Part shown: positions 36,978 to 45,045 of the stretch, piece by piece
Layout: the number at the start of each line of letters is the position of its first letter
How positions within the stretch are numbered: position 1 is the stretch's first letter
NCBI RefSeq assembly: GCF_030398385.1
Contig: NZ_JAOAOQ010000004.1
Span: forward strand, 124,001 to 188,000
Source of the DNA: Aquibium sp. ELW1220
GTDB lineage: Bacteria; Pseudomonadota; Alphaproteobacteria; Rhizobiales; Rhizobiaceae
Length of the DNA: 64,000 nt
Direction: 5' to 3'
Notes under the pieces: model-generated
Database searches by the model: none
The model's input: only the letters and a program-made list of their open reading frames with translations
Told to the model about the DNA's origin: nothing
Program-made: the position numbers and the translations under genes

Positions 36978-38132
36978 ATGGATTTTGATCTTTCGGAAGA
37001 GCAATCGATGCTCAGGGACTCGCTCGACCGGCTTCTCGCCGACACCTATGGCTTCGAGGACCGCAAGGGCTTCATGGCCACGCCCGAAGGCTGGAGCACC
37101 GACATCTGGCGGCAATTGGCCGAGATGGGCCTGATGGCCCTGCCCTTCGCCGAGGCGGACGGCGGCATCGGCGGCGGCCCGGTGGAGACCATGATCGTCA
37201 TGGAATCGCTCGGCAAGGCGCTGGCGCTCGAGCCCTATTTCGCGACGGTCGTGCTTGGCGGCGGCTTCCTGCGGCTGGGCGGTTCGGCGGCACAGAAGGC
37301 GGATCTGGTTCCACAGGTGGCCGACGGCTCGCTCAGGCTCGCCTTCGCCCACACCGAGCGTCACTCCCGCTTCGATCTCGCCCATGTGGCCACGACGGCC
37401 ACGAGGGACGGCGACGGCTGGGTGCTGTCGGGCTCGAAGAGCGTCGTCCAGCACGGCGACTGCGCCGACAGGATCTTCGTCACCGCCCGCACGTCAGGCG
37501 GTACGACGGACGAGAACGGCATCGGCATCTTTCTGGTCGACACCGGCGCCGAGGGCGTCTCGCGCCGCGGCTATGCAACGCAGGACGGCCTGCGCGCCGC
37601 CGAACTGACACTCGACAAGGTGCGCGTGCCAGCAGGGGCCGTCTTCGGCGACCCGGAAAACGGCCTGCCGCTCGCCCGCCGCGTGGTCGACCAGGCGATA
37701 GCCGCGCTCGCCGCCGAATCGCTCGGCGTGATGGGAGCCATGCATGCGCTCACCGTCGACTACATGAAGGTGCGCAAGCAGTTCGGCGTGCCGATCGGCT
37801 CGTTCCAGGTGCTGCAGCACAAGGCGGTGGACATGTATGTCGCCATCGAACAGGCGCGCTCGATCACGCTCTACGCCACGATGATGGCCGACAGCGAGGA
37901 CGATGCCGAACGGGCGCGCGCCATGCATGCGGCAAAGGCCGAGATCGGCCGCGGCGGCCGCGTGGTCGGCGAGAATGCGATCCAGATCCACGGCGGCGTC
38001 GGCATGACGATGGAATATGCCGTCGGCCACTATTTCAAGCGCATGACCATGATCGACGTCGCCTTCGGCAATGCCGACCACCATCTGCGCGAACTCGCCC
38101 GCGCCGGCGGGCTGTTTTCCGCAGCCGCCTGA
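36978..38132 (+). CDS. pimD: acyl-CoA dehydrogenase, PimD (small) type
   Basis: A 384-residue acyl-CoA dehydrogenase paralogue, the usual partner of PimC. It starts MDFDLSEEQSMLRDSLDRLL and has the family end block ENAIQIHGGVGMTMEYAVGH. In pim operons PimC and PimD work together on pimeloyl-CoA. GACAGGAGG precedes the ATG by 7 bp. No pimE follows: the next gene is a convergent regulator, so the operon ends here. Confidence 0.87.
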   Translation: MDFDLSEEQSMLRDSLDRLLADTYGFEDRKGFMATPEGWSTDIWRQLAEMGLMALPFAEADGGIGGGPVETMIVMESLGKALALEPYFATVVLGGGFLRLGGSAAQKADLVPQVADGSLRLAFAHTERHSRFDLAHVATTATRDGDGWVLSGSKSVVQHGDCADRIFVTARTSGGTTDENGIGIFLVDTGAEGVSRRGYATQDGLRAAELTLDKVRVPAGAVFGDPENGLPLARRVVDQAIAALAAESLGVMGAMHALTVDYMKVRKQFGVPIGSFQVLQHKAVDMYVAIEQARSITLYATMMADSEDDAERARAMHAAKAEIGRGGRVVGENAIQIHGGVGMTMEYAVGHYFKRMTMIDVAFGNADHHLRELARAGGLFSAAA

Positions 38133-38185
38133 CGGCAGCCGCGGAGCCCGGACGTCGAGGCGCGCCTTCGCGCTTCAGCGGGAGT

Positions 38186-38533
38186 TCACGCGTCGAGCGC
38201 GGCAAGTGGCCGGTCGGCAGCTTCGGCTGCCGCCGGCCGGCAGTAGAGGCCGTAGAGGGTCTGCAGGATTTCTTCCACCTCGCGCGAGGCGACGCTGTAG
38301 TAGATTTCCTTGCCCTGCCGCCGCGTGGTCACCAGCCGCGACAGCCGCAGCTTCGCCAGTTGCTGCGACAGCGCCGACTGCGACATGCCGACGGCGTCTG
38401 CAAGCGGCTGAACCGCCATTTCCTGGTTGAGCAGGTTGCACAGGATCATCAGACGGTTCTTGTTGGCGAGAGCCGACAGGAGTTCGGCCGCCTGCTCCGC
38501 CGACGCGTCCAGCCTGGCAATGTCCATTTTCAT
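38186..38533 (-). CDS. bigR: ArsR-family sulfide/persulfide-sensing repressor (BigR/SqrR type)
   Basis: A 115-residue winged-helix ArsR regulator. Two cysteines, Cys32 (LMILCNLL) and Cys98 (LYGLYCRP), occupy the positions of the redox pair that senses persulfide in BigR/SqrR; the recognition helix is SQSALSQQLAKL. It is divergent from a sulfur gene cluster whose promoter carries an inverted repeat, so it probably represses both itself and the cluster until sulfide accumulates. ATG at 38533 has AGGG upstream; a much longer frame is non-homologous. Confidence 0.87.
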   Translation of the reverse strand: MKMDIARLDASAEQAAELLSALANKNRLMILCNLLNQEMAVQPLADAVGMSQSALSQQLAKLRLSRLVTTRRQGKEIYYSVASREVEEILQTLYGLYCRPAAAEAADRPLAALDA

Positions 38534-38545
38534 CGGATCAATCCC

Positions 38546-38574
38546 TTGAACACATGAATACCTTGTCATATGTA
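38546..38574 (+). promoter_or_regulatory. promoter and BigR-type operator of the sulfur cluster
   Basis: TTGAAC (38546-38551) and TATGTA (38569-38574) with a 17-bp spacer form a good promoter. The inverted repeat ACACATGA-N8-TCATATGT (38550-38573, seven of eight matches) lies across the spacer and -10, as expected for an ArsR-family repressor. It is 13 bp from the bigR start, so it may also block bigR expression. Confidence 0.6.
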
Positions 38575-38624
38575 GTGACTTGTTCGAATTTGGCAACCAT
38601 AGCCGAAACGCACAGGGGCACTGA

Positions 38625-39047
38625 ATGACCGAATTCACACCATGGATGTCGCTTGCAGGCGGAATCCTCATCGGCCTCTCGGCCGTGCTGCTGATGGCCT
38701 TGCATGGCCGTATCGCCGGAATGACGGCGATCCTGGCGGGCATCATCCCGCCGGTGCCCGTCGACTGGGCCTGGCGCGCCGCCTTCCTGGCGGGCGCCGT
38801 GATCGCGCCGCTCGCCTACATCGCGACCGGCAACACGATCGCGTTCGCGGTGCCGATCTCCACCACCGCGCTGGTGATCGGCGGCGTCATCGTCGGCATC
38901 GGCGTGACCTACGGCTCCGGCTGCACCAGCGGCCACGGCGTCTGCGGCATGGCGCGCCTGTCGCCGCGCTCGATCGTAGCCACGCTCGTCTTCATGGTGT
39001 TTGCGATCGCCACCGTCTACGTCGTCCGCCACGTGATCGGAGCCTGA
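38625..39047 (+). CDS. YeeE/YedE family membrane protein (PmpA-like)
   Basis: A 140-residue protein with four membrane helices and the YeeE/YedE signature [17 protein letters not shown], which contains conserved cysteines for passage of thiosulfate or related sulfur species. Half-length proteins like this occur in pairs in BigR-regulated operons. It is first in the operon, 50 bp after the -10, and followed 5 bp later by the second half. Confidence 0.88.
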   Translation: MTEFTPWMSLAGGILIGLSAVLLMALHGRIAGMTAILAGIIPPVPVDWAWRAAFLAGAVIAPLAYIATGNTIAFAVPISTTALVIGGVIVGIGVTYGSGCTSGHGVCGMARLSPRSIVATLVFMVFAIATVYVVRHVIGA

Positions 39048-39052
39048 TCGCT

Positions 39053-39490
39053 ATGAACAAGATCCTCTCAGCCTTCGCGGTCGGCGCCGTCTTCGGCCTC
39101 GGTATTGCCATCTCCGGCATGGCCAACCCCGCCAAGGTGCTGAACTTCTTCGACATTGCCGGAACCTGGGACCCGAGCCTGCTGTTCGTCATGGGCGGTG
39201 CCCTTCTGACCGCCGCGATCGGTTACCGCGTCGTCTTCGGCGCGAGGCCCAAGCCCGTGTTCGAGAAGAGCTATGCGCTGCCCACAGCGCGGCGCATCGA
39301 TGCCGAACTGGTCGGTGGATCGGCCGTGTTCGGCATTGGCTGGGGCATTTCCGGCTTCTGCCCCGGCGGGGCGGTGCCAGCCCTTGGCCTCGGCTATTCC
39401 GAGACCGTCATCTTCATCGCCGCCATGATGGCCGGCATCGTCCTGGCGCGGGCCATCAGGACCCGCACCGCGCAGGCCGCACCGGCCTGA
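39053..39490 (+). CDS. YeeE/YedE-like membrane protein, second half (PmpB-like, DUF6691)
   Basis: A 145-residue protein with four helices and conserved Cys in GISGFCPGGAVPALGLG and an early SGMANPAKVLNFFD block. It is the partner of the preceding YeeE/YedE half, and together they resemble the two halves of full-length sulfur-compound transporters. ATG at 39053 follows the previous stop by 5 bp. Confidence 0.87.
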   Translation: MNKILSAFAVGAVFGLGIAISGMANPAKVLNFFDIAGTWDPSLLFVMGGALLTAAIGYRVVFGARPKPVFEKSYALPTARRIDAELVGGSAVFGIGWGISGFCPGGAVPALGLGYSETVIFIAAMMAGIVLARAIRTRTAQAAPA

Positions 39491-39519
39491 CGAGACCCGT
39501 GAGACATGGAGACAAACCG

Positions 39520-40416
39520 ATGACTTCTTCCCTGCCCTTCACGCCCGACATTTCGGTGAAGCCCGACGTCACCGCCTTCTTCGACGCGGCCACCAACACG
39601 GTATCCTATGTCGTCAAGGACCCGGCCTCCGACGCGTGCGCCGTCATCGATTCGGTGATGGACATCGACTACGCCGCCGGCCGCATCACCTACGACCACG
39701 CCGACGCGATCATCGATCACATCCGCAAGAACGGCCTGACACTCGAGTGGATCATCGAGACCCACGTCCATGCCGACCACCTCTCGGCCGCGCCCTACAT
39801 CCAGCAGAAGCTGGGCGGCAAGCTCGGCATCGGCGAGAACATCACCATCGTCCAGGACACGTTCGGCAAGATCTTCAACGAAGGCACCGAGTTCCAGCGC
39901 GACGGCTCGCAGTTCGACCGACTGTTCAAGGACGGCGACAGCTACACGATCGGCACCATGACCGCCCACGCCATGCACACGCCCGGCCACACGCCCGCCT
40001 GCATGACCCACGTCATCGGCGATGCCGCCTTCGTCGGCGACACGCTGTTCATGCCCGACGGCGGCTCGGCCCGCGCCGACTTCCCCGGCGGCGATGCCCG
40101 CATCCTCTACCGATCCATCATGCGCGTGCTGTCGCTGCCGGCCGAGACGCGGCTCTTCATCTGCCACGACTACGGTCCCAATGGCCGCGACATCAAATGG
40201 GAGACGACGGTGGCGGAGGAGCGGGAGCACAACATCCACGTCCGCGACGGCGTCTCGGAGGACGAGTTCGTGACGATGCGCGAGACGCGTGACGCGACGC
40301 TTGCGATGCCCAGGCTGATCATCCCCTCGCTGCAGGTCAACATGCGCGCCGGCCGCTTGCCGCCTCGCGACGAAAGCGGCAAAACCTTCCTGAAGGTGCC
40401 CGTCAACGGCCTCTGA
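39520..40416 (+). CDS. blh: metallo-beta-lactamase-fold persulfide dioxygenase-like hydrolase (Blh)
   Basis: A 298-residue metallo-beta-lactamase-fold protein with metal ligands in THVHADHLS, HTPGHTPAC, VGDTLF and FICHDYGP, the pattern of ETHE1-like persulfide dioxygenases and of Blh in BigR operons. It should oxidise glutathione persulfide to sulfite. Unlike Blh proteins fused to a rhodanese-like domain, the sulfurtransferase domain here is a separate downstream gene. ATG at 39520 has GGAG 8 bp upstream. Confidence 0.88.
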   Translation: MTSSLPFTPDISVKPDVTAFFDAATNTVSYVVKDPASDACAVIDSVMDIDYAAGRITYDHADAIIDHIRKNGLTLEWIIETHVHADHLSAAPYIQQKLGGKLGIGENITIVQDTFGKIFNEGTEFQRDGSQFDRLFKDGDSYTIGTMTAHAMHTPGHTPACMTHVIGDAAFVGDTLFMPDGGSARADFPGGDARILYRSIMRVLSLPAETRLFICHDYGPNGRDIKWETTVAEEREHNIHVRDGVSEDEFVTMRETRDATLAMPRLIIPSLQVNMRAGRLPPRDESGKTFLKVPVNGL

Positions 40417-40478
40417 GAAACAACACATCGCGCCGGGGCGGCATGCGCCTCCGGCTTCGCTTGCAAGGGATCGAGAGA

Positions 40479-40814
40479 ATGGAAATCCGCAGGATCAACG
40501 ACGACATCGCCGTGGCGCCGCAGATCACGGCCGAGCACGTGCCGGCCATCGCCGAGGCCGGCTTCAGGAGCATCGTCTGCAACCGGCCCGATTCGGAAGA
40601 CGGCGCCGTTCCGCATGACCTTGTCGAGCAGGCCGCCAAGGCGGCGGGCCTGGAGTTCCGCTTCATCCCGGTCGTTTCCGGGGCGATCAGCGAAGACAAT
40701 GTCCGCGACATGGCCGCCGCGCTGAAAGCGCTGCCAACGCCGGTGCTGGCCTATTGCCGGACCGGCGGCCGCTGCATGAACCTCTACGGCCTCGTCCAGC
40801 AGACGAACGGCTGA
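40479..40814 (+). CDS. DUF442 (TIGR01244) sulfurtransferase/phosphatase-like protein
   Basis: A 111-residue protein of the DUF442 family: IRRINDDIAVAPQITAEHVPAIAEAGF at the start, and an active-site loop AYCRTGGRCMNL. The loop keeps the catalytic Cys and the CRxG start but has Gly-Arg-Cys where Thr-Arg-Ser is common. It is likely to work with the adjacent persulfide dioxygenase in sulfide detoxification. ATG at 40479 matches the family start. Confidence 0.85.
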   Translation: MEIRRINDDIAVAPQITAEHVPAIAEAGFRSIVCNRPDSEDGAVPHDLVEQAAKAAGLEFRFIPVVSGAISEDNVRDMAAALKALPTPVLAYCRTGGRCMNLYGLVQQTNG

Positions 40815-40919
40815 GCGGGGCGGCGGGAACCGCCGCCCTCGATCGGTCCTGGAAACGACGGGACGCGTGCGCATCAGCGCACGCGGCGGCGGAGCCTTGC
40901 GACCTGGGAAGGACACCCG

Positions 40920-42686
40920 ATGACGAGCCCCAAGACCGCACGGCGAAGCTGGAAAGCCTATCTGCCAATCCTGGCCTGGGCTCGAACCTACGATCGCGAC
41001 GCATTGACCAACGATCTGGTCGCGGCCGTCATCGTCACCATCATGCTGATCCCGCAGTCGCTCGCCTATGCGCTGCTGGCGGGCCTGCCGGCGGAGATGG
41101 GTCTGTACGCGTCGATCCTGCCGCTGGTGGCCTACGCGATCTTCGGCACCAGCCGCGCACTGGCGGTCGGCCCGGTGGCGGTCATCTCGCTGATGACGGC
41201 GGCCTCCGTCGGCGCCGTCGCTGCACAGGGCACGGCCGGCTACGTCGTCGCCGCCATCACGCTGGCCTTCCTGTCGGGGGTCTTCCTGATCCTCATGGGC
41301 GTCTTCCGGCTGGGCTTCCTCGCCAACCTGCTGTCGCACCCGATCGTCTCCGGCTTCATCACCGCATCGGGACTGATCATCGCGGCAAGCCAGATCAAGC
41401 ACATCCTCGGCATCCAGGCCGAGGGCCACAACCTGCTGGAACTCATCCTGTCCCTGGGCTCCGGTCTCGGCGACGCCAACCCGGTGACGCTCCTGATCGG
41501 CCTGTCCTCGCTCGCCTTCCTCTTCTGGGTGCGCAAGGGCCTGAAGCCGCTGCTCGCGCGGGCGGGACTGCGGCCGCGGCTGGCCGACATCCTTGCCAAG
41601 GCCGGGCCGGTCGCAGCCGTCGCGGCAACGACGCTGGCCGCCTGGAGCCTCGACCTCGGCGCGGCGGGCGTGAAGCTCGTCGGCGCGGTGCCGCAGGGCC
41701 TGCCGCCCCTCACCCTGCCCTCCTTCGCACCCGACCTCGTCTTCGCCCTGATCGGACCCGCCGCGCTGATCTCGCTGATCGGTTTCGTCGAATCGGTCTC
41801 GGTCGCGCAGACGCTCGCCGCGCGCAAGCGCCAGCGCATCGACCCCGACCAGGAACTGATCGGCCTCGGTGCATCCAATGTCGCCGCCGCCTTCACCGGC
41901 GGCTATCCGGTGACGGGCGGCTTCGCGCGCTCGGTGGTCAATTTCGACGCCGGTGCCGAGACGCCGGCAGCCGGTGCCTTCACGGCGGTGGGTCTCGCCG
42001 TCGCGACCCTGCTGCTGACCCCGCTTCTCGCCTTCCTGCCGCAGGCGACGCTCGCGGCCACGATCATCGTGGCCGTGCTGTCCCTGATCGACTTTTCGAT
42101 CCTGAAGAAGACCTGGGCCTATTCGAAGCCAGACTTCATCGCAGTGGCGGCGACCATCCTCGCCACACTGTCGCTCGGGGTCGAGATCGGCGTATCGGCG
42201 GGGGTCGTGCTGTCGATCCTGATCCACCTCTACCGGACATCCAAGCCTCACATGGCAATCGTCGGCCGGGTACCGGGTACCGAGCACTATCGCAACGTGA
42301 AGCGCCACGAGGTCATCACCCAGCCCGGCATCGTCTCGCTGCGGGTCGACGAGAGCCTCTATTTCGCCAATGCGCGCTATCTTGAGGACTACGTCTACGA
42401 TCTGGTCGCGACGCGCCCCGATATCCGTCACGTCGTTCTCGCCTGTCCGGCAGTCAACCTCATCGACATGAGCGCGCTCGAATCGCTGGAAGCCATCGAT
42501 CGCCGTCTCTTCGACATGGGCGTGAAGCTGCACCTGTCGGAAGTGAAGGGTCCCGTGATGGACGCCCTCAGGCGCACCGAATTCCTGGAGCACCTCTCCG
42601 GACAGGTGTTCCTGTCGCACCACATGGCGATATGCGAGCTGGCCAGGCCGGGACCGGACGAAGAGACGCCGCTCGCCGCGCAGTAG
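40920..42686 (+). CDS. SulP family anion transporter with STAS domain
   Basis: A 588-residue SulP permease: about twelve helices between residues 30 and 430, including VAVIVTIMLIPQSLAYALLAGLP and a typical GGYPVTGGFARSVVNFDAGAET loop, then a cytoplasmic STAS domain (GIVSLRVDESLYFANARYLE; NLIDMSALESLEAI). In BigR operons it probably exports sulfite or sulfate made by the dioxygenase. It is last in the cluster, 105 bp after the DUF442 gene. Confidence 0.92.
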   Translation: MTSPKTARRSWKAYLPILAWARTYDRDALTNDLVAAVIVTIMLIPQSLAYALLAGLPAEMGLYASILPLVAYAIFGTSRALAVGPVAVISLMTAASVGAVAAQGTAGYVVAAITLAFLSGVFLILMGVFRLGFLANLLSHPIVSGFITASGLIIAASQIKHILGIQAEGHNLLELILSLGSGLGDANPVTLLIGLSSLAFLFWVRKGLKPLLARAGLRPRLADILAKAGPVAAVAATTLAAWSLDLGAAGVKLVGAVPQGLPPLTLPSFAPDLVFALIGPAALISLIGFVESVSVAQTLAARKRQRIDPDQELIGLGASNVAAAFTGGYPVTGGFARSVVNFDAGAETPAAGAFTAVGLAVATLLLTPLLAFLPQATLAATIIVAVLSLIDFSILKKTWAYSKPDFIAVAATILATLSLGVEIGVSAGVVLSILIHLYRTSKPHMAIVGRVPGTEHYRNVKRHEVITQPGIVSLRVDESLYFANARYLEDYVYDLVATRPDIRHVVLACPAVNLIDMSALESLEAIDRRLFDMGVKLHLSEVKGPVMDALRRTEFLEHLSGQVFLSHHMAICELARPGPDEETPLAAQ

Positions 42687-42730
42687 TGCGCGGACAAGGC
42701 CCGAAGGCCCGTCTAGGGCTATCCCAAGTC

Positions 42731-42749
42731 CGGCCGACGAAATCGGCCG
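42731..42749. terminator. hairpin between convergent SulP and TRAP genes
   Basis: CGGCCGA-CGAAA-TCGGCCG forms a perfect 7-bp stem in the 132-bp gap between converging genes. There is no T-run on either side, so termination is only suggested by position. Confidence 0.35.
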
Positions 42750-42818
42750 CACTCTTCGGAGAGCGCGGCCGCGTGATCAGGTAACCGGCCGCCGCGTCGC
42801 AGCGGATCTATCGCCAGG

Positions 42819-44141
42819 CTAGTAGAGCCATCTCAGCATGAACAGCGAGATCGCCGGGAACAGCACCAGGATCACGGTCCGGACGAGGTCGCTGATGACG
42901 AAGGGCGTCACGCCGCGATAGGTGGCCGAGATCGGCGTGTCCTTGGCCATCGAGTTGATGACGAACAGGTTCATGCCCACGGGCGGCGTGATCAGACCCA
43001 CCTCCACGACGATGAGCACGATGATGCCGAACCAGATCGCGAACTCCTCCGGCCCAAGGCCGTAGTCGAGCGCCGAGACGATCGGGAAGAAGATCGGTAT
43101 CGTCAGCAGGATCATCGACAGCGAATCCATCACGCAGCCGAGCACCAGGTAGAGGATGAGGATCGTCACCAGCACGGCCCAGGGATTGAAGCCGGACTCG
43201 ACGATGATGGCGGCGATCTGCTGCGGCACCTGCGAAAGGGCGAGGAAGCCGTTGTAGATCGAGGCGCCGAAGACGATGAAGAAGATCATGGCGGTCGCCA
43301 CCGCCGTCGCCAGCACCGAATCGATGAACGTCTGGCGGTTGAGGCCGCCATTGATCAGCGCGATCAGCCCCGTGCCGGCCGCGCCGATGGCGGCCGCTTC
43401 CGTGGGCGTGAACCAGCCGAAATAGATGCCGCCGACGACAAGGAAGAAGACCAGCAGCACCGGCCAGACGTCGAACATCGCCTTGAAGCGCTCCCGATAG
43501 GGCTGGCGCGGGCTGTCACCGGCCGATTCGGGGTAGAGCCGGACGTAGATCGAGATCGCGATCATGTAGCCGATCGCCGCCAGGATGCCCGGCACGAAAG
43601 CGGCCAGGAACAGCTTGGCGATGTTCTGTTCCGCGAGGATGGCGTAGATCACCAGCACGATCGACGGCGGAATCAGGATGCCCAGCGTCCCGCCTGCGGC
43701 CAGCGCGCCGGTCGCCAGCGCCCCGGAGTAGCCGTAGCGGCGCAGTTCCGGCAGCGCCACCTGCGCCATGGTCGCAGCGGTGGCCAGCGAGGATCCGCAG
43801 ATCGCCCCGAAGCCCGCGCAGGCGCCGATCGCCGCCATGGCGACGCCGCCCTTGCGATGGCCGAGCCAGGAATTGGCCGCCTTGAAGAGCGACTGCGACA
43901 TGCCGCCGAGACCCGCGAACTGCCCCATCAGCAGGAACAGCGGGATGATGGAGAGCGAGTGGCTGGAAAAGGTCGAGTAGGTCTCGGCCTTCAGCTTCGC
44001 AAGAATCGGATTCCAGCTGCCGGTGACCAGCCACGTCCCCACCATGCCGCAGAGCAGCATGGCGAGACCGATCGGCAGCCGGAAGAAGATGAGGACGAGA
44101 AGGATTGGAAAGGACCAGATCCCGATTTCGAGATTGCTCAA
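42819..44141 (-). CDS. dctM: TRAP transporter large permease, DctM type
   Basis: A 440-residue membrane protein with about twelve helices, the large permease of a tripartite ATP-independent periplasmic transporter. Motifs: GGTLGILIPPSIVLVIY and EVGLITPPVGMNLFVIN. I chose TTG at 44141 (LSNLEIGIW), which overlaps the dctQ stop as TTGA; this gives the normal DctM length and no ATG is available. The frame is open far upstream over dctQ, but that part is antisense-like noise. Confidence 0.92.
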   Translation of the reverse strand: MSNLEIGIWSFPILLVLIFFRLPIGLAMLLCGMVGTWLVTGSWNPILAKLKAETYSTFSSHSLSIIPLFLLMGQFAGLGGMSQSLFKAANSWLGHRKGGVAMAAIGACAGFGAICGSSLATAATMAQVALPELRRYGYSGALATGALAAGGTLGILIPPSIVLVIYAILAEQNIAKLFLAAFVPGILAAIGYMIAISIYVRLYPESAGDSPRQPYRERFKAMFDVWPVLLVFFLVVGGIYFGWFTPTEAAAIGAAGTGLIALINGGLNRQTFIDSVLATAVATAMIFFIVFGASIYNGFLALSQVPQQIAAIIVESGFNPWAVLVTILILYLVLGCVMDSLSMILLTIPIFFPIVSALDYGLGPEEFAIWFGIIVLIVVEVGLITPPVGMNLFVINSMAKDTPISATYRGVTPFVISDLVRTVILVLFPAISLFMLRWLY

Positions 44142-44779
44142 TGCATGCCCCCATGCGTCGGCGCGAAGCTGGACCGGCCCGTGCGCACTTCCTGCACGCG
44201 GACACCGGTCATGTACACGGAAACGATCACGCACGCCGCTGCACCGACCATGGCCGAGGCGAAGCCCCACCAGACCGGATACTGCAGGATGAAGGTGGTT
44301 TCCTGGTAGCGGATCTTGTCCATCATACCGATCCAGAGCCGCCAGGCCAGCACGACGAACACGATGGTCATCAGCGTCTCGGACACGAGGTCGATCCAGC
44401 GGTTCGCGACGGCCGGAAGGTAGTTGGTGAACAGGTCGACCGTGGCGTGCCCGCGGTTGAGCTGGCACCAGGGCAGGAAGGCAAAGACCGCGAAGGCCGT
44501 GCCCGCCTCGACCAGTTCGAAGTCGCCCGGTACGGCACCGACCTTGACGGTCGCCCCGAAGACGCTCCACTCCTGCGCGACAAGCCACTGCAGCCAGAGC
44601 TGGATGTCGTCGAAGAACGGCAGATAGTGGAAGACCGACCCCGGAAAGACGAATGCGATCGTGACGATGGCGCGACCCGTGATGCTGATCACGGTCATGA
44701 TCGTGATCAGGCCGAGAACGATCCCGCCCAGAATCGCCATCAGGCGCGCCAGCGCATGGATGAACCTCGAAACGGCCAC
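44138..44779 (-). CDS. dctQ: TRAP transporter small permease, DctQ type
   Basis: A 213-residue protein with four helices, the DctQ subunit that links binding protein and large permease. It has the family pattern ILGGIVLGLITIMTVISITGRA at the first helix and WCQLNRGHATVDLF in the middle. GTG at 44779 has GGGAGG 6 bp upstream. A palindromic operator candidate lies 70 bp upstream. It is coupled to dctM by a 4-bp overlap. Confidence 0.9.
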   Translation of the reverse strand: MAVSRFIHALARLMAILGGIVLGLITIMTVISITGRAIVTIAFVFPGSVFHYLPFFDDIQLWLQWLVAQEWSVFGATVKVGAVPGDFELVEAGTAFAVFAFLPWCQLNRGHATVDLFTNYLPAVANRWIDLVSETLMTIVFVVLAWRLWIGMMDKIRYQETTFILQYPVWWGFASAMVGAAACVIVSVYMTGVRVQEVRTGRSSFAPTHGGMH

Positions 44780-44850
44780 GTGGCACCTCCCACCCGTATC
44801 GTCCAGTCGGCACGCCCGCCTGTGGCGAACGGCGCTCGGCCCGGACCTTT

Positions 44851-44865
44851 GTTATATACGATAAC
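44851..44865. promoter_or_regulatory. palindromic operator upstream of dctQM
   Basis: GTTAT-ATACG-ATAAC is a perfect 5-bp-arm inverted repeat in a short AT-rich island 72 bp upstream of the dctQ start. AT-rich palindromes centred on TATACGATA resemble sites of GntR-family (FadR/VanR type) regulators, which often control TRAP operons. No GntR gene is in the window. Confidence 0.4.
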
Positions 44866-44996
44866 TAACCGGTCCCGATGCCGCTAGATGCCATGCCGAC
44901 GTTTGTCGTGCAACGATGATCGGCCACAACAATGCAGATACCGTGCGGCAAGGCAAGTTCGACGGCATGGCCAGTCGGCCTCCCCCATGATGCAGC

Positions 44997-45020
44997 GGGG
45001 CGGGCATCGCTGCCCGCCCC
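44997..45020 (-). terminator. hairpin terminator after dctP
   Basis: GGGGCGGGCA and TGCCCGCCCC form a perfect 10-bp stem with a 4-nt loop, 26 bp beyond the dctP stop on the minus strand. No clear T-run follows. It would limit read-through from the binding-protein gene into dctQM, which is common in TRAP loci because the binding protein is needed in excess. Confidence 0.5.
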
Positions 45021-45045
45021 GTCGTCGATCGGGTCGCTCCGGCGA

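Noticed and set aside
40170-42752. 860-codon minus-strand open frame opposite the SulP gene
   Set aside because: Antisense to SulP; composition dominated by Arg, Gln and Asp without any motif.
44142-44813. N-terminal extension of dctM by 224 codons
   Set aside because: This part lies entirely within dctQ in another frame; DctM homologues start near residue 1 of the chosen TTG start.
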